Shown here piece after piece: positions 17,004-24,709 of a stretch of DNA of 64,000 bases (position 1 is the stretch's first letter; each line of letters starts with the position of its first letter). The notes beneath the pieces were generated by a model that was given only the letters and a program-made list of their open reading frames with translations, was not told where the DNA came from and did not search any database. Source of the stretch: Haloglomus salinum (GTDB taxonomy: Archaea; Halobacteriota; Halobacteria; Halobacteriales; Haloarculaceae); NCBI RefSeq assembly GCF_024298825.1, contig NZ_CP101153.1, forward strand, positions 3,782,001-3,846,000. Direction: 5' to 3'. Made by a program: the position numbers and the translations under genes.

Positions 17004-18329
17004 ATGCCCGAGGCACGAACGGACGACGGGAGGTCGGGGACCCGGTCGGGCGCGGCCGCTCCCTATCGCTGGGTCGTGCTGGCGAACGTAGCGGTCACCC
17101 ACGCCGTCGCACTCGGCGTCGTGTGGCTGGCCATCCCCGCGCTCGCTCCCGTCGTCTCGGACGACCTCGGCGTGAGTACGACGGCCGCGCTCCTGCCGTA
17201 CGCCGTCATCAATCTCGTCCTGCTGGTCGGACAGGTGCCGGCTGGCGTGCTCGGCGACCGCTACCCGCTGCGGTGGGTCGTCGGAGGCGGCGTGCTGCTG
17301 GCCGGCGTCGGCACCGCGCTCCGGGCCGTGGTGCCCACCTTCATCGGCCTGCTCCTCACGAGCCTCCTGACGGGCGCCGGGATGGCGCTCGCGAACCCGA
17401 ACGTCATCAAGGCGGTCACGGAGTGGTTCCCGCCTGGCCAGCTCGGACTCGCGCAGGGCGTCACCATCTCGGGCTACAACGTGGGCGCGGGGCTGGCCGG
17501 GTCGCTGTCGGCGGGCATCCTGCTCGCTGCCGTCGGCGACTGGCCCGATGTCTACCTCGTCTACGGTGTCGTCTGCGTCCTCGTCGGGGTCGTGTGGGTC
17601 GCCACCGTCCGGAACCCGACCGCCGCCGAGCGTCCGGACTACAGCGGCGCGGCGGGGGCCCCGGCTGCCGTCGCGGAGGGGACCGCCGAGTCCACGCGCG
17701 AGACGTTGCGGGCGGTGTTCGGCCGCCGGAACACGTACGTCGCGGTGGCGCTGGCGGTCTGTGCGTTCTACGCCGTCATCGGTGGCCTCGGGGTCATCCC
17801 GTCGTGGCTGGAGGCGGCTCCGGTCCCCGTCCCCGCCTGGTACGCCGGTATCCCACTCTACGCGGGTATCGTCGGCGCGCTCACGCTGCCGCCGCTCTCC
17901 GACCGGGTCGGCCGCAAACCCGTGCTCTACCTCGGACTCGTCGGGAACGCGCTCGCGCTCGTCGCGGGCGGGTTCGTCGCCACCATCCCGGCACTCGTCG
18001 TCGTGCTCGTCACGGCGGGCGTCTTCGGCGGCGGGCTGTTCGCGATGCTGTACGTCCTGCCGGGAGAGCTGCCCGGCATCGGCCCGGCCCGCGCGGGGAC
18101 GATGGCTGGGGCACTCCTCGCGCTCGGGCAACTCGGCGGGACCATCGCACCCGTCGTGGGCGGCCGTGTTCTCGACACGGCCGGGCTCCGCCCCTCCGTC
18201 CTGGTCGTGGGGCTCCCGCCCCTGCTCGGCGTCCTGGCGATTCGCGCGCTCGAACTCGACCCGGAGAAGGTGACACCCATCACGGGACCGGCGGACGATT
18301 CCGCCGCCGTTCCGGAGACCGACGACTGA
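17004..18329 (+). CDS. Major facilitator superfamily transporter
   Basis: This 441-residue membrane protein has about 12 hydrophobic segments. The first starts at residue 21. The loop GDRYPLRWVVGG between segments 2 and 3 fits MFS motif A, and LSDRVGRKPVLYLG repeats it in the second half. The middle loop is short. It looks like the nitrate/cyanate-type or general sugar/anion MFS groups, and the substrate is unknown. The promoter may be GTTAGG at about 16973-16978. The gene runs into the minus-strand MBL gene with a 28-bp gap. Confidence 0.88.
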   Translation: MPEARTDDGRSGTRSGAAAPYRWVVLANVAVTHAVALGVVWLAIPALAPVVSDDLGVSTTAALLPYAVINLVLLVGQVPAGVLGDRYPLRWVVGGGVLLAGVGTALRAVVPTFIGLLLTSLLTGAGMALANPNVIKAVTEWFPPGQLGLAQGVTISGYNVGAGLAGSLSAGILLAAVGDWPDVYLVYGVVCVLVGVVWVATVRNPTAAERPDYSGAAGAPAAVAEGTAESTRETLRAVFGRRNTYVAVALAVCAFYAVIGGLGVIPSWLEAAPVPVPAWYAGIPLYAGIVGALTLPPLSDRVGRKPVLYLGLVGNALALVAGGFVATIPALVVVLVTAGVFGGGLFAMLYVLPGELPGIGPARAGTMAGALLALGQLGGTIAPVVGGRVLDTAGLRPSVLVVGLPPLLGVLAIRALELDPEKVTPITGPADDSAAVPETDD

Positions 18330-18357
18330 CCCGCCGGCTGTCGCGTCTCGCTCGTCG

Positions 18358-19611
18358 CTACCGGAACGGCCGGCGCTGGCCCGCGTACGAGGCAGCCGAC
18401 CGGTAGATGTTCTCCGCCATCAGGCTCGGCGCCTGCTCTGCGCGCGCCGTGTAAACGCGGTTGACGGCGGGCGCGACCGCATCGTCCTCGGGTGCCGCCT
18501 CCAGCGCGAAGTCGGCGAGGTGGCCGGCCAGCCGGAACTCGCCCTCCTCAACGAGCGCCTCCGCGCGCTCGGCCAGTTCCGCGGGCCCGCCCGCGAGCGC
18601 AGCCACCTCCGACGCGAGCGTCGCGCGCGGCGCGGGCTTCAGTTCCGACGGCCGGCCGGTCCACCAGCCGCCATAGCGCCGGATGACCGACCGGACGATG
18701 AACTCGGGTTCGTCGTACTGCGGCGCGAGCCACTCCTCGTCGGGGTCGGGGTAGTCAACGTCGTGGACGATGTCGACGTGCGGCGGGGACTCGTCGTTGA
18801 GGGCCGTGAGCGCCTCGTCCACGAGGTCCTCGAGGTACGCGGCGGTGCGGACGAGGCGCTCGTCCACGGCGTCGGGGTCGTCGACGATGGCGTCGCCGTG
18901 GCCGGGACAGAGGTGGCGGGGCTCCTCGGCGGCCATCTCGCGGAGCGCGTCGACCCACTCGCCGGGATAGCGCTGGACCTTCTGGGGGTTGCCAGCGTTC
19001 GGACACGCGCCGATGGAGAAGTCACCGGAGCAGAGCACCTCGCGGTCCGGGCAGTAGACCCACGTATGGTCGTCGGTCTCGCCGCGCCCGTGGTGGAGTT
19101 CGAACCGCTCGCCACCGACGGTCAGGACGAGTTCGTCGCGGTACTCCGTGGTCGGCGGATAGTCGGGGTAGCCGAACGGGGAACCGTCCTGGTACATCAT
19201 GTCGGCGAGGTCGACGGTGCCGCCGAACTGCCGGGCGTTGATGGCCTCGTTGTGTTCTTGCGTGCGAGCGTAGCGCGCGAAACGCTCGGTCATGGCCTCG
19301 TGGGCGACGACCTCCGGGTCGGCCTGCCCGTCGAGGAGGTACGGCTCCAGCCCGTACGCATGGTCGACGTGGCCGTGGGTGTAGATGGCCGTATCGACGG
19401 GTGCGTCCGTGTGCTCGCGAAGCGCCTCGGCGATGTGTGGCGCGAGCTGTCCGAGTCCCGTGTCGACGAGCACGAGTCCGTCGTCCGTCTCGAAGGCAGT
19501 TACGCCGCTGAACAGCGGACAGAAGTAGGTGCGTTCGGTGACCTGGACTATCTCGGGGTCACGGACGCCGCCCTCGACCGCGGCGACGGTTTCGATGGCG
19601 TTCTCGACCAT
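18358..19611 (-). CDS. MBL-fold hydrolase of the alkyl-sulfatase-like group
   Basis: The protein has 417 residues. The MBL motif THGHVDH is at about 98-104. Further metal ligand candidates are in ETDDHTWVYCPD and CSGDFSIG, and CPGHGDAI follows. A helical C-terminal region of about 120 residues (RYGGWWTGRPSEL and a set of Ala/Glu helices) resembles the dimerisation part of SdsA1-type alkyl sulfatases, where RYxGWWxGxP is common. It may therefore split alkyl sulfates or related esters. The start is the ATG at 19611. An upstream Arg-rich in-frame extension to 19827 runs into the regulator gene and is not believable. Confidence 0.85.
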   Translation of the reverse strand: MVENAIETVAAVEGGVRDPEIVQVTERTYFCPLFSGVTAFETDDGLVLVDTGLGQLAPHIAEALREHTDAPVDTAIYTHGHVDHAYGLEPYLLDGQADPEVVAHEAMTERFARYARTQEHNEAINARQFGGTVDLADMMYQDGSPFGYPDYPPTTEYRDELVLTVGGERFELHHGRGETDDHTWVYCPDREVLCSGDFSIGACPNAGNPQKVQRYPGEWVDALREMAAEEPRHLCPGHGDAIVDDPDAVDERLVRTAAYLEDLVDEALTALNDESPPHVDIVHDVDYPDPDEEWLAPQYDEPEFIVRSVIRRYGGWWTGRPSELKPAPRATLASEVAALAGGPAELAERAEALVEEGEFRLAGHLADFALEAAPEDDAVAPAVNRVYTARAEQAPSLMAENIYRSAASYAGQRRPFR

Positions 19612-19694
19612 GGCGGAGTGATTCGTGGAGCGTGCTTGCCTCTTGCCCCGGTCATGCAGGGACACGCGCGCTGGACCGACCCCGCCGCCGCGAC

Positions 19695-20345
19695 TCAGGG
19701 AACGATCTCGTTCATCAGCGTCGCCTCGATACGCCGGAGGTGCTCGCCGACCGTCGTGGCCGTGAGCCCGACGGCGTCGGCCACGTCGGCGTGGGTCGCC
19801 TGCCGGGGTTCCTGGTAGTAGCCACACTCGATAGCCGCGCGGAGCACCTCGCGCTGGCGCTCCGTCAGGAGCGAGAAGATACGACCGCTCCCGGCCTCGT
19901 ACTCGCCGGTCCGCTCGACCTCGAAGTGGGTATCGTCGGGGACCGACGCGAACACCTCGGAGATGGTGTCGTCGTTCGCGATGAGTGTGACCCGGAGCCG
20001 GCCGCCCTCGGTGAACACCATCGGCATATCGATGGCGAACTCGTACTCCTCCATCACATCGAGGAGTCTGTCGACGACCGGCGTGGGCTCGAAGTGTGTG
20101 TGCTGGAGGACCGTCCCGTCCCCGCGGGTGATCTGGTGGCCGATGGACTGGTCGTGTTCCTGGATGATACCCATGATTCGGTCCGGGTCCCCGCTGATCT
20201 CGTACATCGCGACCGCCGATCCGTCGGCGAGCCGGTCGAGGTGGTGGATGGCCTCCCGGCGCACCTCTGGGTCGGCCAGCAGCGCCTCCTCCATCGGCTG
20301 GAAGAACCCCTTGTCCGGTTTTATCGTCCCCGTTACGAAGCGCAT
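19695..20345 (-). CDS. Bat-type HTH-10 domain transcription regulator
   Basis: This 216-residue protein ends in the bacterioopsin-activator HTH: LLTERQREVLRAAIECGYYQEPRQATHADVADAVGLTATTVGEHLRRIE, in separate helices over residues 155-210. The first 145 residues form the sensor-like domain often found before HTH-10. Such proteins regulate transcription in haloarchaea, and the signal is unknown. The start fits a TATA-like GTTTAGC on the minus strand 27 bases upstream. It lies 83 bp upstream of the MBL hydrolase on the same strand and may control it. Confidence 0.88.
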   Translation of the reverse strand: MRFVTGTIKPDKGFFQPMEEALLADPEVRREAIHHLDRLADGSAVAMYEISGDPDRIMGIIQEHDQSIGHQITRGDGTVLQHTHFEPTPVVDRLLDVMEEYEFAIDMPMVFTEGGRLRVTLIANDDTISEVFASVPDDTHFEVERTGEYEAGSGRIFSLLTERQREVLRAAIECGYYQEPRQATHADVADAVGLTATTVGEHLRRIEATLMNEIVP

Positions 20346-20568
20346 ACCCGGCCGGTGGGCACGGGGGGTGCTAAACGTTGTCGACCGGAGGGACGGCCTG
20401 AGCCACAGTTATCTGAGGAATACAGTGGTCTCTCTACGAACACACTGATTTCTTCGGCTAGATTGCTGTTTGGGGAGTTATTCGCGGAGTGACTCCGCGG
20501 CAGGCCACGGGGCGGGCCACGGAGTGCAGCCGCTCCCTTCTCGGCGTGAACGACGGGGGAGGTCCCGT
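20346..20568. other. Intergenic stretch between ndk and the HTH-10 gene
   Basis: About 220 bp downstream of ndk hold the HTH-10 promoter (about 20370-20376), an AT-richer part at 20400-20480 and the stem-loop listed at 20483-20499. No gene is seen. Confidence 0.6.
20483..20499 (-). terminator. Stem-loop after the ribosomal-ndk operon
   Basis: cgcggag and ctccgcg form a perfect 7-bp stem with a 3-base loop, about 70 bases past the ndk stop. On the minus strand it is followed by aataact and not by a T-run, so a role in 3' end formation is possible but unproved. Confidence 0.4.
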
Positions 20569-21048
20569 CTAGAAGTCCGCGTCCTCGTAGAGCCAGCCCT
20601 CGTCGGACTGCTCCCAGTCGACCAGTTCCTCGTCGTCGAAGAAGAGGGCGATCTCGCGCTCGTTGGCGCCCTCGTCCTCGTGGTCGGAGCCGTGGATGAC
20701 GTTCTGCCCCAGGTCCAGCCCCAGGTCACCTCGGATGGTGCCGGGCTGTGCCTCGGCGGGGTCGGTCGTGCCCATCATCCGGCGGACCTGGCGGGTGGCG
20801 TCGGCGCCCTCCCAGACCATCGCGAACACCGGCGCGGCGGTGATGAACTCCACGAGGTCGTCGAAGAACGGCTTGTCCTCGTGCTCGCCGTAGTGCTCCT
20901 CGGCGAGGGCACGGTCGATCTGCATGAACTTCGCGCCGACCAGCTTCAGCCCGCGGTCCTCGAGCCGGGAGACGACCTCACCGATGAGGCCGCGCTGGAC
21001 GCCGTCTGGCTTGACCATCACGAAGGTGCGCTCGTCGTGGTGGCTCAT
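20569..21048 (-). CDS. ndk: Nucleoside diphosphate kinase
   Basis: The protein has 159 residues. It transfers the gamma phosphate of ATP to other nucleoside diphosphates. The catalytic His lies in NVIHGSD near residue 117, preceded by [24 protein letters not shown] at the N-terminus is the family signature. The acidic C-terminal tail ([15 protein letters not shown]) is usual in haloarchaea. The ATG overlaps the rpl24e stop by 4 bases. It is the last gene of the operon rpl7ae-rps28e-rpl24e-ndk, an order known in haloarchaea. Confidence 0.97.
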   Translation of the reverse strand: MSHHDERTFVMVKPDGVQRGLIGEVVSRLEDRGLKLVGAKFMQIDRALAEEHYGEHEDKPFFDDLVEFITAAPVFAMVWEGADATRQVRRMMGTTDPAEAQPGTIRGDLGLDLGQNVIHGSDHEDEGANEREIALFFDDEELVDWEQSDEGWLYEDADF

Positions 21049-21416
21049 GCTTCGGTCTCCTCTTCGGTCTCGGCGGACTCCTCGGTGTCAGCGTCAGCCT
21101 CGTCCTCGGCGTCTGCCGATTCGGATTCGGCCTCGTCCTCGGCGTCGACCTCGGCCTCCTCCGGTTCCGGCTCGGATTCGGCTTCAGCTTCGGCGGCTGC
21201 CTCCTGTCGGGCCTCGTCGGCTGCACGGTTCGCCTCGGCAGCCTGTCGGCCAGCCTCGGTCCAGCCGACGTTCCGGGGCTCGCGACCCAGCTCGTCCGAT
21301 CGCTCGCACTTGGCCGAGCAGAAGTGTTCCGTGGTGCCGTCCACGCGGACGAACATCGTGCCCGTGCCGGGCTCGATGTCGTCCCCGCAGAAGTTGCACT
21401 CGCGCGTTCGTACCAT
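21045..21416 (-). CDS. rpl24e: Ribosomal protein L24e with long acidic tail
   Basis: The protein has 123 residues. The zinc-binding L24e core is at 1-62: [19 protein letters not shown], then FCSAKCERS (four Cys) and [14 protein letters not shown] tail of about 60 residues made almost only of Glu, Asp, Ala and Ser follows. The core alone is the full length of the Haloarcula protein as I recall it. The start ATG at 21416 overlaps the TAA of rps28e by one base. The tail is in frame, runs to the ATGA junction with ndk, and is rich in GAC/GAG codons like its neighbours. Confidence 0.95.
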   Translation of the reverse strand: MVRTRECNFCGDDIEPGTGTMFVRVDGTTEHFCSAKCERSDELGREPRNVGWTEAGRQAAEANRAADEARQEAAAEAEAESEPEPEEAEVDAEDEAESESADAEDEADADTEESAETEEETEA

Positions 21417-21640
21417 TATTGGCCTCCGATGGAGTCTGCTTCGCGGGCGGTCTCGCGCAGCTGAACGACGTCCCCGACCCGGACGGGACCGAGGACGTTT
21501 CGCGTGATGATTCGGCCCTGGTTCGACCCCTCCCGGATGCGGCACTTGACCTGCATGGCCTCGCCGTGCATCCCGGTCTTGCCGACGATCTCGATGACCT
21601 CGGCGGAGGTCGCACCGGACTCACCTTCCTCTGCGGACAT
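21416..21640 (-). CDS. rps28e: Ribosomal protein S28e
   Basis: This is a 74-residue small-subunit protein with an S1-like OB fold. [21 protein letters not shown], the [14 protein letters not shown] loop and [21 protein letters not shown] are family marks. The start ATG at 21640 lies one base past the stop of rpl7ae. The longer in-frame reading to 21877 would overlap rpl7ae fully and is Arg/Ser-rich noise. Translation is coupled at both ends. Confidence 0.96.
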   Translation of the reverse strand: MSAEEGESGATSAEVIEIVGKTGMHGEAMQVKCRIREGSNQGRIITRNVLGPVRVGDVVQLRETAREADSIGGQ

Positions 21641-21641
21641 C

Positions 21642-22004
21642 TTACCGGAGTTCCTCGATCTTGTTGCCGATCTCCTCGACGTCCGTGGTCGCCTCGCCGG
21701 CGTCCACGATGGCGGCAGCGGCCGAGCCGACCTCGAGGCCGGCCGCGCGCCCGACGTCGTCCTGTGCGCCGACGAAGATGTACGGGATGTCCTTCTCGGC
21801 ACAGAGGTCCGGGAGATGCATGACGACCTCCTCCGGGCTGACGTCCTCGGCCACGAAGACGAGCATGGCGTTGCCACGCTCGACGGCCTTGGTCGTCTCG
21901 TTCGTTCCCTTCTTCACCGCGCCTGTGTCCCGGGAGACCTCGAGCGCCTCGAGGGCGTCGTCCTCGAGGTCCGCCGGAACGTCGTAGTCGACGTATACTG
22001 ACAT
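21642..22004 (-). CDS. rpl7ae: Ribosomal protein L7Ae
   Basis: The protein has 120 residues. It binds kink-turn RNA in the large subunit, in box C/D and H/ACA guide RNPs and in archaeal RNase [20 protein letters not shown] near residues 29-47 is the RNA-binding helix. [18 protein letters not shown] and [17 protein letters not shown] follow. Unlike most genes in this window it has a leader of about 125 bases and a strong Shine-Dalgarno sequence. It is the first gene of the operon with rps28e, rpl24e and ndk. Confidence 0.97.
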   Translation of the reverse strand: MSVYVDYDVPADLEDDALEALEVSRDTGAVKKGTNETTKAVERGNAMLVFVAEDVSPEEVVMHLPDLCAEKDIPYIFVGAQDDVGRAAGLEVGSAAAAIVDAGEATTDVEEIGNKIEELR

Positions 22005-22011
22005 GATGTGT

Positions 22012-22020
22012 TCACCTCCT
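22012..22020 (-). promoter_or_regulatory. Strong Shine-Dalgarno site of rpl7ae
   Basis: The minus strand reads AGGAGGTGA, 7 bases before the ATG at 22004. Such full anti-16S matches are rare in this window, where most starts look leaderless. Confidence 0.75.
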
Positions 22021-22120
22021 GTACGCGGGCTCGCGCTCCCCCGCCGGTTCGGGCACCGCGCCCTGGCCCCCCGTGAGACCACAGGGGGCGTATCCTGAGA
22101 GGCTAGGAGCATCACAACCC

Positions 22121-22135
22121 GGTACAGGCTGTACC
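22121..22135. promoter_or_regulatory. Perfect palindrome at the predicted rpl7ae start site
   Basis: ggtacaggctgtacc has 7-bp arms around one base. It sits at the place expected for transcription initiation if the TATA-like element at 22154-22162 is used. It may be an operator or the 5' hairpin of the mRNA leader. Confidence 0.5.
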
Positions 22136-22153
22136 CCCTCGTTCCGCTCCGGC

Positions 22154-22162
22154 ACGTAAAAG
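22154..22162 (-). promoter_or_regulatory. TATA-like element of the rpl7ae operon
   Basis: The minus strand reads CTTTTACGT. Initiation about 27 bases downstream would be near 22131, giving a leader of about 125 bases before the ATG at 22004. Confidence 0.45.
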
Positions 22163-22257
22163 CGTGTATGAACGTTCTCGGGGATGACACGCGAGCGCAC
22201 GGTTCAGCCGGGGCGGCCGACGAGGAGTCGGGCTGGCAGACGGCATCAGCACGAACC

Positions 22258-22263
22258 GTTATC
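22258..22263 (+). promoter_or_regulatory. TATA-like element of the aldo/keto reductase gene
   Basis: GTTATC is centred 27 bases before the ATG at 22288, which decides against the longer in-frame start at 22168. Confidence 0.5.
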
Positions 22264-22287
22264 CGCCCGCCGCGAGTGGTACGGACC

Positions 22288-23184
22288 ATGCCACCAGCGA
22301 CCTTCGACATCGGCGGCGACCTGACGGTCAACCGGCTCGGGTTCGGCGCGATGCGGCTCTGTGGTCCGGACATCATCGGGGCGCCCGACGACGAGGCGAA
22401 CGCCCGGCAGATCCTCCGGGACGCCGTCGAGCAGGGTGTCGACCTCATCGACACCGCCGACTCGTACGGCCCCGGCACCAGCGAGCGGCTCATCGGCGAG
22501 GCGCTCGCGCTCGACGGCCCCGTTCCCGACGGCCGCGACCGCGTCGACGCCGAGGACGTGGTGGTCGCCACGAAGGCCGGCCTCCTCCGGAACGCCGGCG
22601 GCGACTGGCTCCGCCACGGGAAGCCCGACTACATCCGCAATCAGGTCCTCGCCTCGCGCGACCGCCTCCGCGTCGATACCATCGACCTGTACCAGTACCA
22701 CGCGCCCGACGAGGACACGCCGTTCGAGGACGCCGTCACGACATTCGGCGAGCTGCAGGACGACGGGCTCGTCCGCCACGTCGGCCTCTCGAACGTGAGC
22801 GCCGACCAGCTGGAGACCGCCCGCGACCACGTCGATGTCGCGACCGTCCAGAACCACTACAACGTCGTCACTCGCGACACCGACCGGGTCGGCGGTGACG
22901 GACGACGCGTCCTCGACGCCTGCGAGGAGTACGACATCGGGTTCATCCCGTACTTCCCGGTCGGGGCGGGCGATCTGGACACCATCGCCGACACCATCGA
23001 CCCCATCGCCGAGGCCCACGGCGCGACCCGGTACCAGGTCGCGCTGTCGTGGCTGCTCCACCGCTCGGACGTGACCCTCCCCATCCCGGGGACGAGCGAC
23101 CGCGACCACCTGGCCGAGAACGTCGCGGCCGCCGACATCGAACTCACGGACGCAGAGGTGGCCGACCTGACCGACGCGGCCTGA
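22288..23184 (+). CDS. Aldo/keto reductase
   Basis: This is a 298-residue TIM-barrel NAD(P)H-dependent oxidoreductase. The catalytic tetrad can be placed: Asp and Tyr in [10 protein letters not shown] near residues 55-64, Lys in VVVATKAGL near 96, and His in YQYHAPDED near 136. [10 protein letters not shown] near the N-terminus and the C-terminal [21 protein letters not shown] fit the oxidoreductase branch (YajO/YccK-like). The substrate is unknown. It is followed after 5 bases by a LarA-like gene, so the two likely share one mRNA. Confidence 0.92.
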   Translation: MPPATFDIGGDLTVNRLGFGAMRLCGPDIIGAPDDEANARQILRDAVEQGVDLIDTADSYGPGTSERLIGEALALDGPVPDGRDRVDAEDVVVATKAGLLRNAGGDWLRHGKPDYIRNQVLASRDRLRVDTIDLYQYHAPDEDTPFEDAVTTFGELQDDGLVRHVGLSNVSADQLETARDHVDVATVQNHYNVVTRDTDRVGGDGRRVLDACEEYDIGFIPYFPVGAGDLDTIADTIDPIAEAHGATRYQVALSWLLHRSDVTLPIPGTSDRDHLAENVAAADIELTDAEVADLTDAA

Positions 23185-23189
23185 CGCCG

Positions 23190-24419
23190 ATGTACGAACT
23201 CCCGCTCGGCGACGGCACCGTACGGTTCGACCTCCCCGACTGCGAGGTGGACGTAGCCGAGCCCCCAGGTTCGGAGGAGGTCGATGTCTCCGGGGCCGCC
23301 CACGAGGCCGTCGAGAACCCGCACGGCCCGCGCCTCTCGCAGCTCGTCGACGCCGACGACCTCGTCTGTATCGTCGTCACGGACGTGACCCGCGCGACGC
23401 CCGACGACCTGCTGCTGGATGCGCTGTTCGACGAACTCGGGCGGGCGGGCATCCCGCCGGCGCAGGTCCGCGTGCTGGTCGGCCTGGGCCTCCATCGGCC
23501 GATGACCGACGCGGAACTCCGCGAGGGCCTCGGCGAGTACGCCGACCGCGCCGTCAACCACGACCCCGAGGACTGCGTACAGGTCGGCGAGGTGGATGGC
23601 ACACCGGTCGAGGTCCACGCCTCGGTCGCACACGCCGACCGCGTGGTCTCGACGGGGATGGTCGAGCCGCATCAGTACGCCGGGTTCTCGGGCGGCGCGA
23701 AGACCGTCGCCATCGGCGCCGGCAGCGAGTCGTTCATCCGGTACACCCACGGCCCGGAGATGCTGGGGCGCGAGGGGGTCCGGCTCGGGCGCATCGAGGA
23801 TAACCCCTTCCGGGACGCCGTCGACCGTGCCGGCGACGAGGTCGGCCTCGACTTCTGCCTCAACGTCACCCACGGCCCGTCGGGCATCCTGGGGGCGGCC
23901 GCTGGACAGCCACGTCAGGTCGTTCGGGACCTCGCCGGAACCGCCCGCGAGGCGCTCTCCGCCGAGGTGGACGACTGCTACGACGCCGTCGTCGCGGGCG
24001 TCGGCGCGCCGAAGGACGCGAACCTCTACCAGACGACGCGCGCGTTCACCTACGTCACGCTGGGCGCGACGAACCCGCTCGCGGGTGATGGCGGCCGTGG
24101 ACGCGTCGTGATTCCGGCGGCCCTCCCCGAGGGTGCCGGCGAAGGGACGGGGGAAGAGCGCTTCTACGACCGGCTCTCCGGGGCAGACTCGGCCGGGGGG
24201 CTGTACGACGAGCTGGCCGACGGCTACGACCCCGGTGCGCAGCGCGCCTTCGTCGTCGCGCGAGCGCTCCGCGACCACGACCTGTACGTGACCGACTCGT
24301 CCGCGCCGGCGGTCGTCGAGGACTGCCTGATGCACGCCAGGGATACCGTTCCGGCGGCCATCGAACCGGGGAGTCGGGTGCTCGTCGTGCCCGACGCGCT
24401 CGAGACACTCCTGGTGTAG
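23190..24419 (+). CDS. Lactate racemase-like protein (LarA/DUF2088 family)
   Basis: The protein has 409 residues. IVVTDVTRATPDDLLLDAL in the N-terminal domain, GLGLHRPMTDAEL, and EPHQYAGFSGGAKTVAIGAGS are LarA-type signatures; in LarA these positions serve the nickel-pincer cofactor, with His residues at the active site. In this gene GLHRP and EPHQYAGFSGGAK are intact. The larB/C/E cofactor genes are not in the window, so racemase activity on lactate is not proved, and other 2-hydroxy acids are possible. It follows the aldo/keto reductase gene after 5 bases, and a keto/hydroxy-acid pairing would make sense. Confidence 0.82.
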   Translation: MYELPLGDGTVRFDLPDCEVDVAEPPGSEEVDVSGAAHEAVENPHGPRLSQLVDADDLVCIVVTDVTRATPDDLLLDALFDELGRAGIPPAQVRVLVGLGLHRPMTDAELREGLGEYADRAVNHDPEDCVQVGEVDGTPVEVHASVAHADRVVSTGMVEPHQYAGFSGGAKTVAIGAGSESFIRYTHGPEMLGREGVRLGRIEDNPFRDAVDRAGDEVGLDFCLNVTHGPSGILGAAAGQPRQVVRDLAGTAREALSAEVDDCYDAVVAGVGAPKDANLYQTTRAFTYVTLGATNPLAGDGGRGRVVIPAALPEGAGEGTGEERFYDRLSGADSAGGLYDELADGYDPGAQRAFVVARALRDHDLYVTDSSAPAVVEDCLMHARDTVPAAIEPGSRVLVVPDALETLLV

Positions 24420-24475
24420 TGGCCGGCACTCGTTCGGGGCGACCCTGCCGATAACGGGGTCGGTACAGGCCGACC

Positions 24476-24501
24476 CGGACGGACGGGGACAGGTCCGTCC
24501 G
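24476..24501 (+). terminator. Stem-loop after the LarA-like gene
   Basis: cggacgga at 24476-24483 and tccgtccg at 24494-24501 form a perfect 8-bp stem with a 10-base loop, followed by tcgttctgcctcc. It lies 57 bases past the stop and may act in transcript ending or stability. Confidence 0.45.
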
Positions 24502-24526
24502 TCGTTCTGCCTCCCTCGCCGATGGG

Positions 24527-24554
24527 TGCACACCTCCCCCCGCCAGGGTGTGCA
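24527..24554. repeat. Second stem-loop between convergent genes
   Basis: tgcacacc at 24527-24534 and ggtgtgca at 24547-24554 form a perfect 8-bp stem around a 12-base C-rich loop. It may serve the 3' end of either gene. Confidence 0.4.
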
Positions 24555-24709
24555 TCCTCCTCCCCCCACCGCCGAGCGTGCCCGTTCGGGACGCCGTCTC
24601 GGCCCGAGATTCCGGGTCCGGCCGGGCAGTCCCGACCGACCATCTCCGCCGTACTCTATAGTATGCATCGGGGCGTAATGTCCCGGAAGCACAGATTAGC
24701 GACGGTTCG

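Larger units (their letters stand above)
24420..24709. other. Convergent intergenic stretch with two stem-loops
   Basis: The 290 bp between the LarA-like gene and the minus-strand regulator contain C-rich runs (cctcccccc) and two hairpins at 24476-24501 and 24527-24554. No open frame here looks real. Confidence 0.6.

Noticed and set aside
21060-21200. CRISPR-like or tandem repeat pattern in the acidic tail of L24e
   Set aside because: The periodic look comes from GAG/GAC/GCC codons of an acidic coding tail. There are no spacers or fixed repeats.
22021-22165. Possible tRNA or small-protein gene in the rpl7ae leader
   Set aside because: No cloverleaf can be drawn, and the 62-codon minus-strand frame has no family features. 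It fits better as an mRNA leader.
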